64,000 nt of DNA from Cristatella mucedo (lineage: Eukaryota; Bryozoa; Phylactolaemata; Cristatellidae): positions 1,747,001 through 1,811,000 of the forward strand of contig WPIO01000074.1 in the NCBI GenBank assembly GCA_009760855.2, read 5' to 3'. Made by a program: the position numbers and the translations under genes. Of the stretch, positions 33,137-43,736 are shown piece by piece (position 1 is the first letter of the stretch; the number at the start of each line of letters is the position of its first letter). The notes under the pieces are model-generated. The model saw only the letters and a list, made by a program, of their open reading frames with translations, was not told where the DNA came from and searched no databases.

Positions 33137-35120
33137 ATGGCAAGCACGGAGATGATGATGAAAGAGAATCCGAGAAGCCCTTGGGAGATACTTCTTCTGT
33201 GGAGCTTTAAGAAGGAGCAGCAATTGAAGGAGGAACGTCAGGAGCGGGAGCAGCGACGGGAGGACGAGCAGCGACAGAAGGACGAGAAGCGACGGCAACG
33301 ACAGGAGCGGGAGCAGCGACGGGAGGACGAGCAGCGACGGCAACGACAGGAGCGGGAGCAGCGACGGGAGGACGAGAAGCGACGGCAACGACAGGAGCGG
33401 GAGCAGCGACGGGAGGACGAGAAGCGACGGCAACGACAGGAGCGGGAGCAGCGACGGGAGGACGAGAAGCGACGGCAACGACAGGAGCGGGAGCAGCGAC
33501 GGGAGGACGAGCAGCGACGGCGACGAGAGGAGTGGGAGCAGCGACGGGAGGACGAGCAGCGACGGCAACGAGAGGAGTGGGAGCAGCAACGGGAGGACGA
33601 GCAGCGACGGCAACGAGAGGAGTGGGAGCAGCGACGGCAGGACGAGAAGCGACGGCAACGAGAGGAGCGGGAGCAGCAACGGGAGGACGAGAAGCGACGG
33701 CGACGACAGGAGTGGGAGCAGCGACGGGAGGACGAGCAGCGACGGCAACGAGAGGAGAAGGAGCAGCGACGGCAGGACGAGCAGCGACAGAAGGACGAGA
33801 AGCGACGGCGACGACAGGAGTGGGAGCAGCGACGGGAGGACGAGCAGCGACGGCAACGAGAGGAGAAGGAGCAGCGACGGCAGGACGAGCAGCGACAGAC
33901 GAGAAGAGGACGAGCAGCGACGGCGACGAGAGGAGTGGGAGCAGCGACGGGAGGACGAGAAGCGACGGCAACGAGAGGAGTGGGAGCAGCGACGGGAGGA
34001 CGAGAAGCGACGGCAACGACAGGAGTGGGAGCAGCTATGGGAGGACGAGAAGCGACGGCGACGAGAGGAGAAGGAGCAGCGACGGCAGGACGAGCAGCGA
34101 CAGAAGGACGAGAAGCGACGGCAACGACAGGAGTGGGAGCAGCGACGGGAGGACGAGAAGCGATGGCAACGAGAGGAGTGGGAGCAGCGACGGGAGGACG
34201 AGAAGCGACAGCAACGACAGGAGTGGGAGCAGCGACGGGAGGACGAGAAGCGATGGCAACGAGAGGAGTGGGAGCAGCGACGGGAGGACGAGAAGCGACG
34301 GCAACGACAGGAGTGGGAGCAGCTATGGGAGGACGAGAAGCGACGGCAACGACAGGAGTGGGAGCAGCGACGGGAGGACGAGAAGCGACGGCAAGGAGAG
34401 GAGAAGGAGCAGCGACGGCAGGACGAGCAGCGACGGCAGGACGAGAAGCGACGGCAACGAGAGGAGCAGGAGCAGCGACGGGAGGACGAGAAGCGACGGC
34501 GACGAGAGGAGCAGGAGCGGAGACTAGAGAAGTTGGAGCAATGTCTTCGGGCATACCTAGAGCTGGCATTTCCGAGCAAGGCCAAGCTTGAGGAGTAGCA
34601 GGCCGAGCTTGGGGAGCAGGAGGTGGCCCAGCCACTCCAGTTAGGAGCCGAGCCAGCCTCAGTTGAGGAGGTCTTGAACCCCGAGCTGCTATTTGGGGCC
34701 CAATTCGAGGAGGACGTCTTTCAGAGCGGGCGCAAACGAAGGAGACTTTCCCGCCGGGAGAGACGAGAATGCAGGCAGAACCGCCAGACAGAGTTGGAGA
34801 CCCGACCGGCAGGAGAGACAGCCGAGCCTTTAGTCGGGCTTAGCCAGAAGCAATTAGTCAAGCTCCAGGAGTCGGACCCTCCAGTAGACCGGGTGCTAAT
34901 GCTCTTCAAAAATAGCCAGGAACCGAACAAGCATGACTTCCTGATTGATGGGGACCTGATACATAGGAGATGGACAGCACGGGTCATCCCACGGCCAGCA
35001 AACCAGCTGATTCTGCCGAGCGTCTGTCGTAGCAGAATGATGAGGCTGGCTCATTCTGTTCCACAAGGTCAGAGGGTAACCGATCAACCTGCTTGGTCAT
35101 GGGACACTGCAGTGACGTAG
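33137..35120 (+). pseudogene. gag-like charged coiled-coil region and pol remnant of the LTR element
   Basis: From the ATG at 33,137 the frame reads MASTEMMMKENPRSPWEILL, then a long Arg/Glu/Gln/Asp-rich region built of 15-residue repeats such as EREQRREDEKRRQRQ and EEWEQRREDEQRRQR, predicted to be a coiled coil. Near 33,897 the charged frame moves to another phase. It stays open there to a TAG at 34,596-34,598, then continues to a stop at 35,118-35,120. The last part has LSQKQLVKLQESDPP, then DGDLIHRRW and NQLILPSVCRSRMMRLAH. This resembles the H2C2-type zinc-binding segment of gypsy polyproteins, but the second His and the Cys pair are not visible. An ATG at 33,077 in the same frame is possible. 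The longer start adds 20 residues without family resemblance, so I prefer 33,137. Confidence 0.7.
33240..34520 (+). repeat. 45-bp coding minisatellite in the gag-like region
   Basis: About 28 imperfect 45-bp units with the core GAGCAGCGACGGGAGGACGA. Length variants mostly differ by multiples of 3 up to about 33,895. The array has no stop codon in several phases, which produces long spurious frames on both strands (ATATRG-, RRCSSS- and LLPLLS-type peptides). Confidence 0.95.
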
Positions 35121-35180
35121 CAGCTGCTGGACACTAGAGGCCAGCTCCAACTTGCTACAACAGACCGCTGGTCTGTTGCC

Positions 35181-35198
35181 GGACGAGGAGGAGAGGGA
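35181..35198 (+). other. Polypurine tract
   Basis: GGACGAGGAGGAGAGGGA directly precedes TGTGGAAGAACAC of the 3' LTR. It is purine-only except for one C. It would prime plus-strand DNA synthesis, and its exact contact with the LTR confirms the element's right boundary. Confidence 0.85.
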
Positions 35199-35367
35199 TG
35201 TGGAAGAACACAATGCTTGCAGCCTGTGAGAACTGGGTGGAGACCTGGCGAGGGCTGTCAGACTACCTATGCAGCCGCAAGCTCACGACAGGTAGATGGG
35301 CAGACGATGACTCAGTCCTGCCCAAATCCATGCATTGGCTGCATCTGTGGGTACATCAATCTACCAC
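35199..35367 (+). repeat. 3' LTR, truncated
   Basis: Matches 32,588-32,757 of the 5' LTR with about eight substitutions and a 3-bp gap. It stops at CAATCTACCAC, where the minisatellite begins. The remaining 270 bases or so of LTR are absent. Confidence 0.88.
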
Positions 35368-35930
35368 GTCCGTCTGTCTTCGCGTCCGTCTGTCTGCACG
35401 TCCGTCTGTCTTCGCGTCCGTCTGTCTTCGCGTCCGTCTGTCTTCGCGTCCGTCTGTCTTCGCGTCCGTCTGTCTTCGCGTCCGTCTGTCTTCGCGTCCG
35501 TCTGCGTGTGCGTCCGTCTGCGTGTGCGTCCGTCTGCGTGTGCGTCCGTCTGCGTGTGCGTCCGTCTGCGTGTGCGTCCGTCTGCGTGTGCGTCCGTCTG
35601 CGTGTGCGTCCGTCTGCGTGTGCGTCCGTCTGCGTGTGCGTCCGTCTGCGTGTGCGTCCGTCTGCGTGTGTGTCCGTCTGCGTGTGCGTCTGTCTGTGTG
35701 TGCGTCTGTCTGTGTGTGCGTCTGTCTGTGTGTGCGTCTGTCTGTGCCTCTGTGTGTGTGTCTGCCTGTGCCTCTGTGTGTGCCTCTGTGTGTGCGTCTG
35801 TGTGTGCCTCTGTGTGTGCCTCTGTGTGTGCCTCTGTGTGTGCCTCTGTGTGTGCCTCTGTGTGTGCCTCTGTGTATGCCTCTGAGTGTGCCTCTGTGTG
35901 TGCCTCTGTGTGTATATCCCTGTTATAAGT
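35368..35930. repeat. 16-bp to 12-bp ordered minisatellite on the right of the LTR element
   Basis: Successive blocks: GTCTGTCTTCGCGTCC (16 bp), GTCTGCGTGTGCGTCC (16 bp, about a dozen units), GTCTGTGTGTGCGTCT (16 bp, about four), then GTGTGTGCCTCT (12 bp, about a dozen), ending near TATATCCCTG. The last unit type is the one found on the left side of the element. Confidence 0.96.
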
Positions 35931-36065
35931 GTGAGTGTGCGTGTGGGAACCCGTGTGGGTGAGAGTTCGGGTGCGAGTGGGCGTGCCGGTGTGTGGGTTG
36001 GTAGTTGAAAGTGTGTGGGTGTGGGTGTTACTGTGGGTGTGAGTACGGGTGTTGGTATGTGCGCG
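35931..36065. repeat. GTGTG-rich low-complexity tail
   Basis: Degenerate GTGTGGG/GTGCGAG sequence that fades into unique DNA after the ordered minisatellite. Confidence 0.8.
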
Positions 36066-36084
36066 TGTACGTTAAGTATGGTGC

Positions 36085-36376
36085 ATAATAGTACTATTGC
36101 TAATACATTTTGTATAGCGCCCTCATGGAATTCAATGTATGTCTTGTCACTAAACATTTGCTGCAAAATAGCACGATCCAATGATCAGTGATAGCTCAAT
36201 AAAGAACTATAATAACTTGGTTAGGGGTGACATGCACGGAATCAGCATGAAAGTACGATTAGTGGCAGCATGCACAGTGTCAGCACCTATAAGCATAGAA
36301 AAGTCGCATTACAGAGACCTACTAAATGCTTCGATAACCAGATACGGTTTTAGTTTCTTTTCGAATGTGGTCATAC
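36085..36376 (-). mobile_element. LINE-2 3' end
   Basis: The minus-strand tail side starts in AATAGTACTATTGC. It includes the degenerate half-stem TATAGCGCCCTCATGG, TTAGGGGTGACATGCACGG, ATTAGTGGCAGCATGCACAG and a faint coding end near 36,330-36,376. It lies directly against the longest LINE-1 copy. Confidence 0.75.
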
Positions 36377-36405
36377 AAAATTTTGCACATTCGTTCCTCC
36401 ATTAG

Positions 36406-38238
36406 GCACCCTCCGACTAAAGCAATCACCGTATCACAACCTGTGACCTTCCTTCAAATGTTTTCCGAGATTTCTGCATGCGATGTGGATACCTTAATAT
36501 TGTCGAGTAAAAAGAGCTCGTCTAGTGAAGACCCTATACTATCATCGCTGTGGTCTTCACTGGCAGACCAGCTTGGCCATGCCATAACCAATATTTGTAT
36601 TGCTTCTTAGGAAAAAGGGTTCGTCACCAAGTCCTTCAAATCGGTAATCGTTAGACCCATACTTAAAAGCCTGGATTAGGTACAGAGGCCCTTGCCAACT
36701 ATCGCCTAGTTTATCTTCTTCCTTTCTTATCAAAGATTCTGGAAAAAAGTGTTGTTAAGCAGCTGGTTGAACATATTGAAAAGAATTAAATATCAGAAAC
36801 ATTTCAATCAGGGTTCATGAGGCAGCACTCCACTGAAACTGCTCTCCTCCGTGTTAACAGTGACATTCTACGTAGCAACGACGACGGGAATGTCACTGCC
36901 CTAGCTCTGCTAGATCTGTCTGCTGTCTTTGACACCGTTGATAACGATGTTCTGCTTGAACGATTGAGAACAACTACGGGTCTGGCAGACGAAGCACTGG
37001 CGTGGTTTAAACCGTACTTCTCTGATCGTGTTCAATTCGTGTCGTATGGGGGTCAGGTCTCAGACATGAGAAGGGTCACCTGTGAAGTCCCTCAAGGATC
37101 TGTCTTCGGTTCCTTGCTGTTCTCAATTTATATACAACCTCTGGGAAAAGTGATTAAGACCCATGGAATAGGATATCATTTGTACGCCGACGATATTCAG
37201 CTGTATTAGTCATTATAAACGTCGGAATCTGCTGCAGCAACCGAGAAACTGAATGACTGCCTTGTCTATTCTTCGATTATTCGATTCTGGATATCGGAAA
37301 ACCTCTTGATATTAAATGACGATAAAACGACCTGCGGCTCATACTACTCCCTAAGCATGTGGCTGGGTTAAAAGGATTTTCTCTTCTAATAGGTGATGCT
37401 ATTGTTCGACCATCACTGCGTGCTCGAAATTTAATTGTTGTTTTTGATAGCTGAATAAGTTTTAAAAGCTTCTTTCAGAAGACAGCTTCTACAACTAGCC
37501 ATCACGTCCAATCTCTATCCCAAATTAGAAGCTGTCTTCCACAATGGCTTGCAAAAAAGTTTACTAGCGTCTTAGTTCTGTCTCGGCTTAATTATTGTAA
37601 TACCCTTTTGGCTGGGCTACCAAAGAAAGCAACTAGACCACTGCTGCTGACTATGAATATGGCTGCAAGGCTAGAGTTCAAGTCCCAGCGGTTTGACCAC
37701 GTGTCTCCTTTGCTGAAAGAGCTAGGACGGATGCCGGTTAAGCAACGCGCACAGAGCAGACTTTTTACTGTGAACCACAAGGACCGCCATGGCTTGGCTC
37801 CTCCGTACCTAGATGAGCCGCTTCCCAATGTCAGCCTCTTCACGCCCTCAGGTCCTGCGTGCACAGAAAATTAGCCGTGCTATTCCTCTGCTTAATGACC
37901 GTTGGTGACAGAAGCTGCAGCTCTGCAGGTCCTAGACTGTGAAACTCGCTATCACGATTCTTACGCAACGACAACTACTCTCCTGCAATGACAACTACTC
38001 TCCTGCAACGACAACTACTCTCCTGCAACGGCAACTACTCTCCTGCAACGACTATGGCTCATCCTTTTCAGCGGTCCTGAGCTGCTACTTTCATGCTACT
38101 CACTACCTCAACTGCTCGCCTGAGTCTGCTGTGCTTTCCACTTTCTCTTTCTTGCGTGAGACAAAGTCTGATGGCTACCGAATGCATACCGAAAGCCTGT
38201 TAAGCTGTGAGTTCGCTACACAAAACTCTCCCGCGTAA
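36406..38238 (+). pseudogene. LINE-1 ORF2 reverse transcriptase and C-terminus, broken
   Basis: The first frame (to about 36,610) carries the pre-RT segment ending ADQLGHAITNICIAS. A shifted frame has NYRLVYLLPFLSKILEKSV near 36,694-36,750. The frame at 36,817-37,209 holds the finger block RQHSTETALL, palm motif A in LLDLSAVFDTVD, motif B in PQGSVFGSLLFSIY and motif C YADDIQLY. Stops follow at about 37,207. Further fragments of the C-terminal domain (GLPKKATRPLLLTMNMAARL from about 37,614, then TESLLSCEFATQNSPA to 38,238) are in other phases. The catalytic Asp pair is present in motif C. Multiple stops and shifts show it is dead. Confidence 0.88.
37971..38050. repeat. 20-bp tandem repeat inside LINE-1
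   Basis: Four consecutive copies of ACAACTACTCTCCTGCAAYG-type units, where LINE-1 copy 1 (about 12,353-12,375) has a single corresponding segment. This is a local expansion after insertion. Confidence 0.92.
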
Positions 38239-38241
38239 TAC

Positions 38242-38266
38242 CCACATAGTCGTTATGACTTTGTGG
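38242..38266 (+). other. LINE-1 3' stem-loop, copy 2
   Basis: CCACA-ta-GTC-gttat-GAC-tt-TGTGG. All eight paired positions equal those in copy 1 at 12,568, while loop bases differ. Confidence 0.65.
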
Positions 38267-38411
38267 AGTTACAGACGGAAAAGCATTCCATGACAAAGGT
38301 AATAACGTACCTGCCAAATGGCTTGACTCAGCTGACTACCATTTTTTCTGGAGAGGCTGCAGCGGCTGCAGCAGCAGCAAGTTAATCCAACCGCATTACC
38401 ACCTCATACGC

Positions 38412-38545
38412 ACCTGCCGAGCTGGTTTGGTCCATCGGTTAGGATGCTCGCGCCGAGCAAGACGGGGGTCTTGGGCTCGAGCCCGGAGGCATATGTCATG
38501 TGCCTGAATACTGGTTAAGCTCTCTTCTGATGCTATACAAATGAG
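38412..38545 (+). mobile_element. SINE-B copy
   Basis: Head GGTTTGGTCCATCGGTTAGG, B-box region TGGGCTCGAGCCCGG, tail GTGCCTGAATACTGGTTAAG then GCTATACAAATGAGC. It runs straight into the TA repeat, which may have grown from its A/T-rich 3' end. Confidence 0.78.
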
Positions 38546-38549
38546 CTAA

Positions 38550-39230
<681 letters not shown>

Positions 39231-39363
39231 CTTGTTTCATGCTTAATTGAACGTTACTGCGGCCTTCCATTTTTAGGAGGTTTTGACGGCAGCCTTGCTT
39301 TAATTCTGACTTCCCACTCACTACACACAGTGAGAGTTCATGAGATAGAAAAAGCATTTCTCT

Positions 39364-39510
39364 CCGGCTGTGCTTGACCCAATGGTTAAGGTGCTCGCCT
39401 TGACCGAGGTCGTGGGCTCGAGCCCCGAGGCAAATGTGAAGCACCAGAATAGATATTAAGTTATCTCAGGGCACTATACAAATTAATTGTATAATGTTAT
39501 ATTATTAACT
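39364..39510 (+). mobile_element. SINE-B copy, orthologous to 14,240
   Basis: ACCCAATGGTTAAGGTGCTC, GTGGGCTCGAGCCCCG, tail GAAGCACCAGAATAGATATT and an ATTATTA end. Same flanks as the copy in A. Confidence 0.82.
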
Positions 39511-40648
39511 CACTTACCAGTAGGATTATTATTTTTTACCTTAGCCTTTATCGCTCACCGTCTCAGGCAGTGTGATTCTTGAACTCCGAGCTCAACCATA
39601 GACCTACGCTCCCCTGGAACGCATCTGTGATTTTGCTGGTCAAGTCGCCTCCTATTCCTTCTTAAAGCCCTGCTGTAGGCCTGGCTTGAACCTCGTCTCT
39701 GATTGGTCACTTGCTAAGTCTCGGATAAATAAGTAGAACCGTGTTCGGCTGCTGAGTATTTGCCAAGTCTTCCATACGTCAGGACCGCTACCATGGTATT
39801 AGTGACTTAAACACCGAAGACTCGAGTAGGTAGGAAGCAGGTGGGAACTAGATTCGCCTTGTAAGCCATGCTAAATACTTTCTGCGATACAGGCTTCTGT
39901 GCGTGCAGGGCATTGAACTCGTACTCGAGCTTCGGTAGCTGCCTCTCACCGGCTGAAGCAGCCATAAGCTAGCATAGCACCGCGGGTTCTCCCGCTTGTA
40001 AAAACAAACGTATGGTGGCGCTGATGTAGCAATAATAGCATTAATTTCCCAATCAATACTTTGTGAAAAATCGTCCGCTTTATAAGGTCCTCCTTTAATG
40101 CCAACGAGAGAAAGCTTCAATTTCTCGTGCCACGCGAGATCTCGTGCCGCACGGCTCTCGGTTTCCGATGACCATTCTGCTTTTCTACGTCCGATTGCAG
40201 GTCCGGAGCGGCAGCTTCAAGTCTTCTAGCGGCGGTACCGGCTGCAGCATAGGAAGGTGCCAGCATGATTCTCGCGAGGTTGCAAGTAGGCTGTCGTGAA
40301 CGATTGTCGGTAAGTTCACCAATATTTAATTGCATATTTACTGGCCGCAATCCTGCAAGCGTTGGAAGAAGCTGCCGGCCGTACTTATACTGCGAATACA
40401 GCAAAGCTGTGAAGATGGCAGGACTCGAACGTTGCACCAGCGGTTGCATCGATTGTATCTGGCTGAATTTATACTGCCTGGATTAGGGCTACGCTACGGT
40501 GAGCTTCAATTAATATCAATAAAGATTAAACCTTGGTGCAAGCCCAATACACATCACAGACATGATTTCAGAGCTTGCCGTCACTTCCAATCGATTCATT
40601 AGCAGGCATCCTCAGGCGAAGCTGATCGGAAGACACGTAGTGGCTATG

Positions 40649-40787
40649 AAGATATACCGGATCGCGTAGGTAACATAATATATAATATATATTATATATT
40701 ATGATATATATATATATATCATAATGTATATATATATAATGATAATTTAATATAATATAATATGATAATATATATGTATATATATTA

Positions 40788-40823
<36 letters not shown>

Positions 40824-40842
40824 ATATACCGGATCGCGTAGG
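40649..40842. repeat. AT-rich palindromic insertion flanked by 22-bp direct repeats
   Basis: The 22-mer starting AAGATATACCGGATCGCGTA occurs at 40,649-40,670 and 40,821-40,842. Between them lie 150 bases of TATA/ATAT palindromic sequence with ATTATGATATATATATATCA-type inverted segments. The layout resembles an insertion with a long target duplication, or repeat growth between two copies of a short duplication. Confidence 0.9.
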
Positions 40843-41321
40843 CATCCCAGCGCAAAATACCTTTTCGTTCCACATTTAAGCATTGAAAATCATTTGTATG
40901 CCACGAATCATTCCATTCTCCAAGTACTCGAAATAAAGAAGCAGGTTACAGCCTAGGGTTAAAAGGTTCTTTCTTGACCACCGTTTAGTCCAGATGCGAC
41001 GGGAGCGGAGGCAGTGTAGCTCGAAATTTTGAAGTAGCAGAGTGAGTGTGCCGAGGAGAAGAAGCCAGGCAGAGAGTTGCTCCGATCGCGCGAGCGCAGG
41101 TACCACAGCTCAAGTCCACTGTTTCTTGTCGTCGCGTGGCCAAATTACGCTGTACCTAAACAATTTCAATTTTGACCCGCTTGCCCAGGCCCTTTTGCGA
41201 AGTTATTGAGTGCTACCATTGCACCCTTACAACGACCAGAAGTAACCGGTCAGAAGGTTTAGCTTCCTTCACTGGGAACCAGTGACCCAGTTTTTGTCTC
41301 ACATGTACCAACACATAACAA

Positions 41322-41371
<50 letters not shown>

Positions 41372-41410
41372 CCCTCCCTCTCTGTCTCTCTTTCTCTGTC
41401 TCTGTCTCTG

Positions 41411-41486
<76 letters not shown>

Positions 41487-41610
41487 CTTCTATCTTTCTT
41501 TCCCTCTCTTTCTCTCACTCCTTCTCTTTCTTCCTCTGTCCCCTCCCCCTCTCTCTCGCACTCTCTCACTCTCTCACTCTCTCACTCTCGCTCTCTATCA
41601 CTCTCTCCGT
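41322..41610. repeat. (CT)n and (TCTG)n pyrimidine microsatellite
   Basis: CT run, TCTCTG hexamers near 41,394-41,430, pure CT again, then mixed CTTT/CACT. It corresponds to the 16,282 tract of copy A. Confidence 0.95.
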
Positions 41611-41932
41611 ATCTGTGTCTCAATGATGTTTCATTGTGCTGCTCTCCCTCTTTCAGCTTACTCTCATGGTGCCGCGAATTTAATATCCAGAGGGCAGCGA
41701 AGCATTAGGTTTTTATGCATTACGTCAGACCTCGAAGCTTCAGCTTTTCTGTCCGGAGGTACAGCGCCACCACGCCACTGTTATTGTCGGACGACTGATT
41801 GGTAGTGAAGCACTCTCAGCCCAAATATTCAGAATTGATTTGCAAAACCAGACTATCCATTCCTTTATCAATGCATCCATTTTTTTTTACAGACGGGCTG
41901 TCTTTGACGCCCAGCTTCGTACTTTATGCTTC

Positions 41933-42094
41933 GATGACCCGCTAGGTAAAGTGGTTGCCCTTCACGAACGAGGTCCCGAGGTCGTCGGATCGAATCCCGC
42001 AGGGTTGGTGATCCTTTGCCGCCGCTGAAAGCTGTGGTGGTGGCCTTTGAGGCTCTTCTATGGCTGTAAAAAAGTATCTGCTGCATTAGCTAGT
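41933..42094 (+). mobile_element. SINE-A copy, orthologous to 16,930
   Basis: CGCTAGGTAAAGTGGTTGCC head, CGGATCGAATCCCGC B-box region, GTGGTGGTGGCCTTTGAGGC body and a degenerate tail ending ATTAGCTAG. Confidence 0.8.
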
Positions 42095-43564
42095 ATTTTT
42101 TAATATCGGTACATTTGTTCCGACGACGCTTGAACCTAGCTGCAATGACAACTCGTACGATAAAGGAAGGCATACGTCATACGACAGAAGAAGGCCAAGC
42201 CGGGCCTATAGTTCCGGTTCTATATTGCTCTTCAATATACAGATAAGCCACCCTTGGCAGCTGGCTCCTTGGCAGCTAGGTCATATTACGGTCCCGAAAG
42301 ACACTAGTTACTGCATCCTAGTTATGATTTGAATGTGCAGCTGTTTCAATGATTTCAGTTGGACGACCAAAATAGTCCATCCGAACTGTCGCTGGCTCCA
42401 CAGTAAAAAATTGAATATTTAGAATGGCCAACTCAGATAGTGGGGTGGGTACGCAGTGAAACTTTTGCTGTTCTTTTCTTGGAAATCAATTTCATCGCAT
42501 TCAGTTGACTTTCAACAAAAAGGCTTGCAGCGGGGAGCTGAAGCTGTCTAAAAACCAGCCGGCGAAACTTTACCGCAAGCACTAGTCCGAGTCATTGACC
42601 GCGCAACTTTCGCGCTTTCTCCGAAGGATTACTTGTCGGCCATGGCTACTCAAACGTGAGTCGCTTAAAAGCGTTCCTGCACAGCCGACTCTTGCCACTA
42701 AATTTCGAGCTACAAGCTATACCGCCTAGCCCGCAATCGTTAAACTCACTCACCATGAGTTGAAGACACAGATTTAGTTCGTCGAAGGCACTGTAAATAT
42801 ATCCGATTACAGCTATTGTTGCTCTTCAGTGGTTAACAAGGGCCTGTTATGCTTTCTAGTTTAAGTGTTGGCAGCAGGCAATCCATGCAATGGGATCAAC
42901 TAAGCAATGGCCGTAAAATTTCCAAATTCGACAGCCCATGGAAGACCTGTCTGCGAATCATGTGTATGTGTTTATGCATGATAGCTCAAGATATCGTCGA
43001 ACGTCGTTGGCCGGGATGACTCATGGGACCGGGTAACGACAAGCTAAAGGTCGATCGTGAGTCTTCTCGTACGGCAGTTCGGTTTTAGTGGCTGCAAATT
43101 GTTTGCTAGTGCAGGTACGTTTATTGTATACATTGTACATATTTATTATATCCATTGTGCAGTTACACTTATCCTTGAGATGAAAAAGGTCTAAACAGGA
43201 ATGAATAATATCATTCGTTGAAAACTAAAAGCTGAAAGCTAGATGCAGTAAGTGGCAACATAGACATTCAAATACACGTGGTAGCATTTTATCTAATCTA
43301 AACATTTACTAGGTTATACAACAATACAAAAACAAAGTGTGACGCTTCGTTATGAAGCAGGAGATATTTTAGACAACCTTTGAAGCTCTACGGCCTTGCA
43401 AAAGAATGTCTTGTTGATCGTCCTAACAAGTATGATCCACAAGCTGCGGGTGTCGACGTAGACGATATCAGCTCAGAGCTGGCAACAGTATTTTTCGAGA
43501 TGCAGTCACGATTCTGATAGGGCGCGCCGACCGTTCATAGCAGATCAAGTATGTAGTCTAAAAA

Positions 43565-43736
43565 AAATACAAGCTGACTAAGCAGACTCTTCCTTATAGC
43601 GACAGAATAGCATTTACGGACATCCCTGCCTGCTGCTTTAGATAGAGGATCGCCAACGGCAGAATTCAAACCCACGATCTGAGTTCCAAGGTCGCGTGCA
43701 AAGCCACTGCATTACCTAGCGTGCCATCGCGGCTCA
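43565..43736 (-). mobile_element. SINE-A copy, inverted, orthologous to 20,700
   Basis: Near-identical to the copy A element, with CACGATCTGAGTTCC and GCATTACCTAGCGTGCCATC on the plus strand. Confidence 0.82.

Larger units (their letters stand above)
32588..35367 (+). mobile_element. Ty3/gypsy-like LTR retrotransposon, internally deleted
   Basis: Organisation from left to right: 441-bp 5' LTR, primer-binding site, gag-like coiled-coil region, a fragment resembling the zinc-binding region of gypsy pol, polypurine tract, and a 3' LTR cut off after 169 bp. Protease, reverse transcriptase, RNase H and the integrase core are missing, and the interior is only 2.17 kb. The element is therefore an internally deleted or non-autonomous copy. 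The matching parts of the two LTRs differ at roughly eight positions plus a 3-bp gap, so the insertion is not recent. The target-site duplication cannot be read because the 3' LTR end is lost in the minisatellite. Family assignment rests on the primer site and the weak pol match. Confidence 0.85.
36400..38290 (+). mobile_element. LINE-1 copy 2, longest copy
   Basis: About 1.9 kb of LINE-1 running from upstream of the reverse transcriptase domain to the 3' stem-loop. It is 5' truncated: there is no endonuclease or ORF1. The ACATT tail of copy 1 is not kept, and the sequence passes into unrelated DNA near 38,290. An internal 20-bp repeat at 37,971-38,050 is specific to this copy. Confidence 0.9.

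Noticed and set aside
32753-34585. 610-codon minus-strand frame and other long frames (RRCSSS, LLPLLS, ATATRG types) over 32,753-34,635
   Set aside because: They are shadows of the 45-bp repeat in the LTR element. The sense phase with the MASTEM start and the pol-like continuation is the only one with family support.
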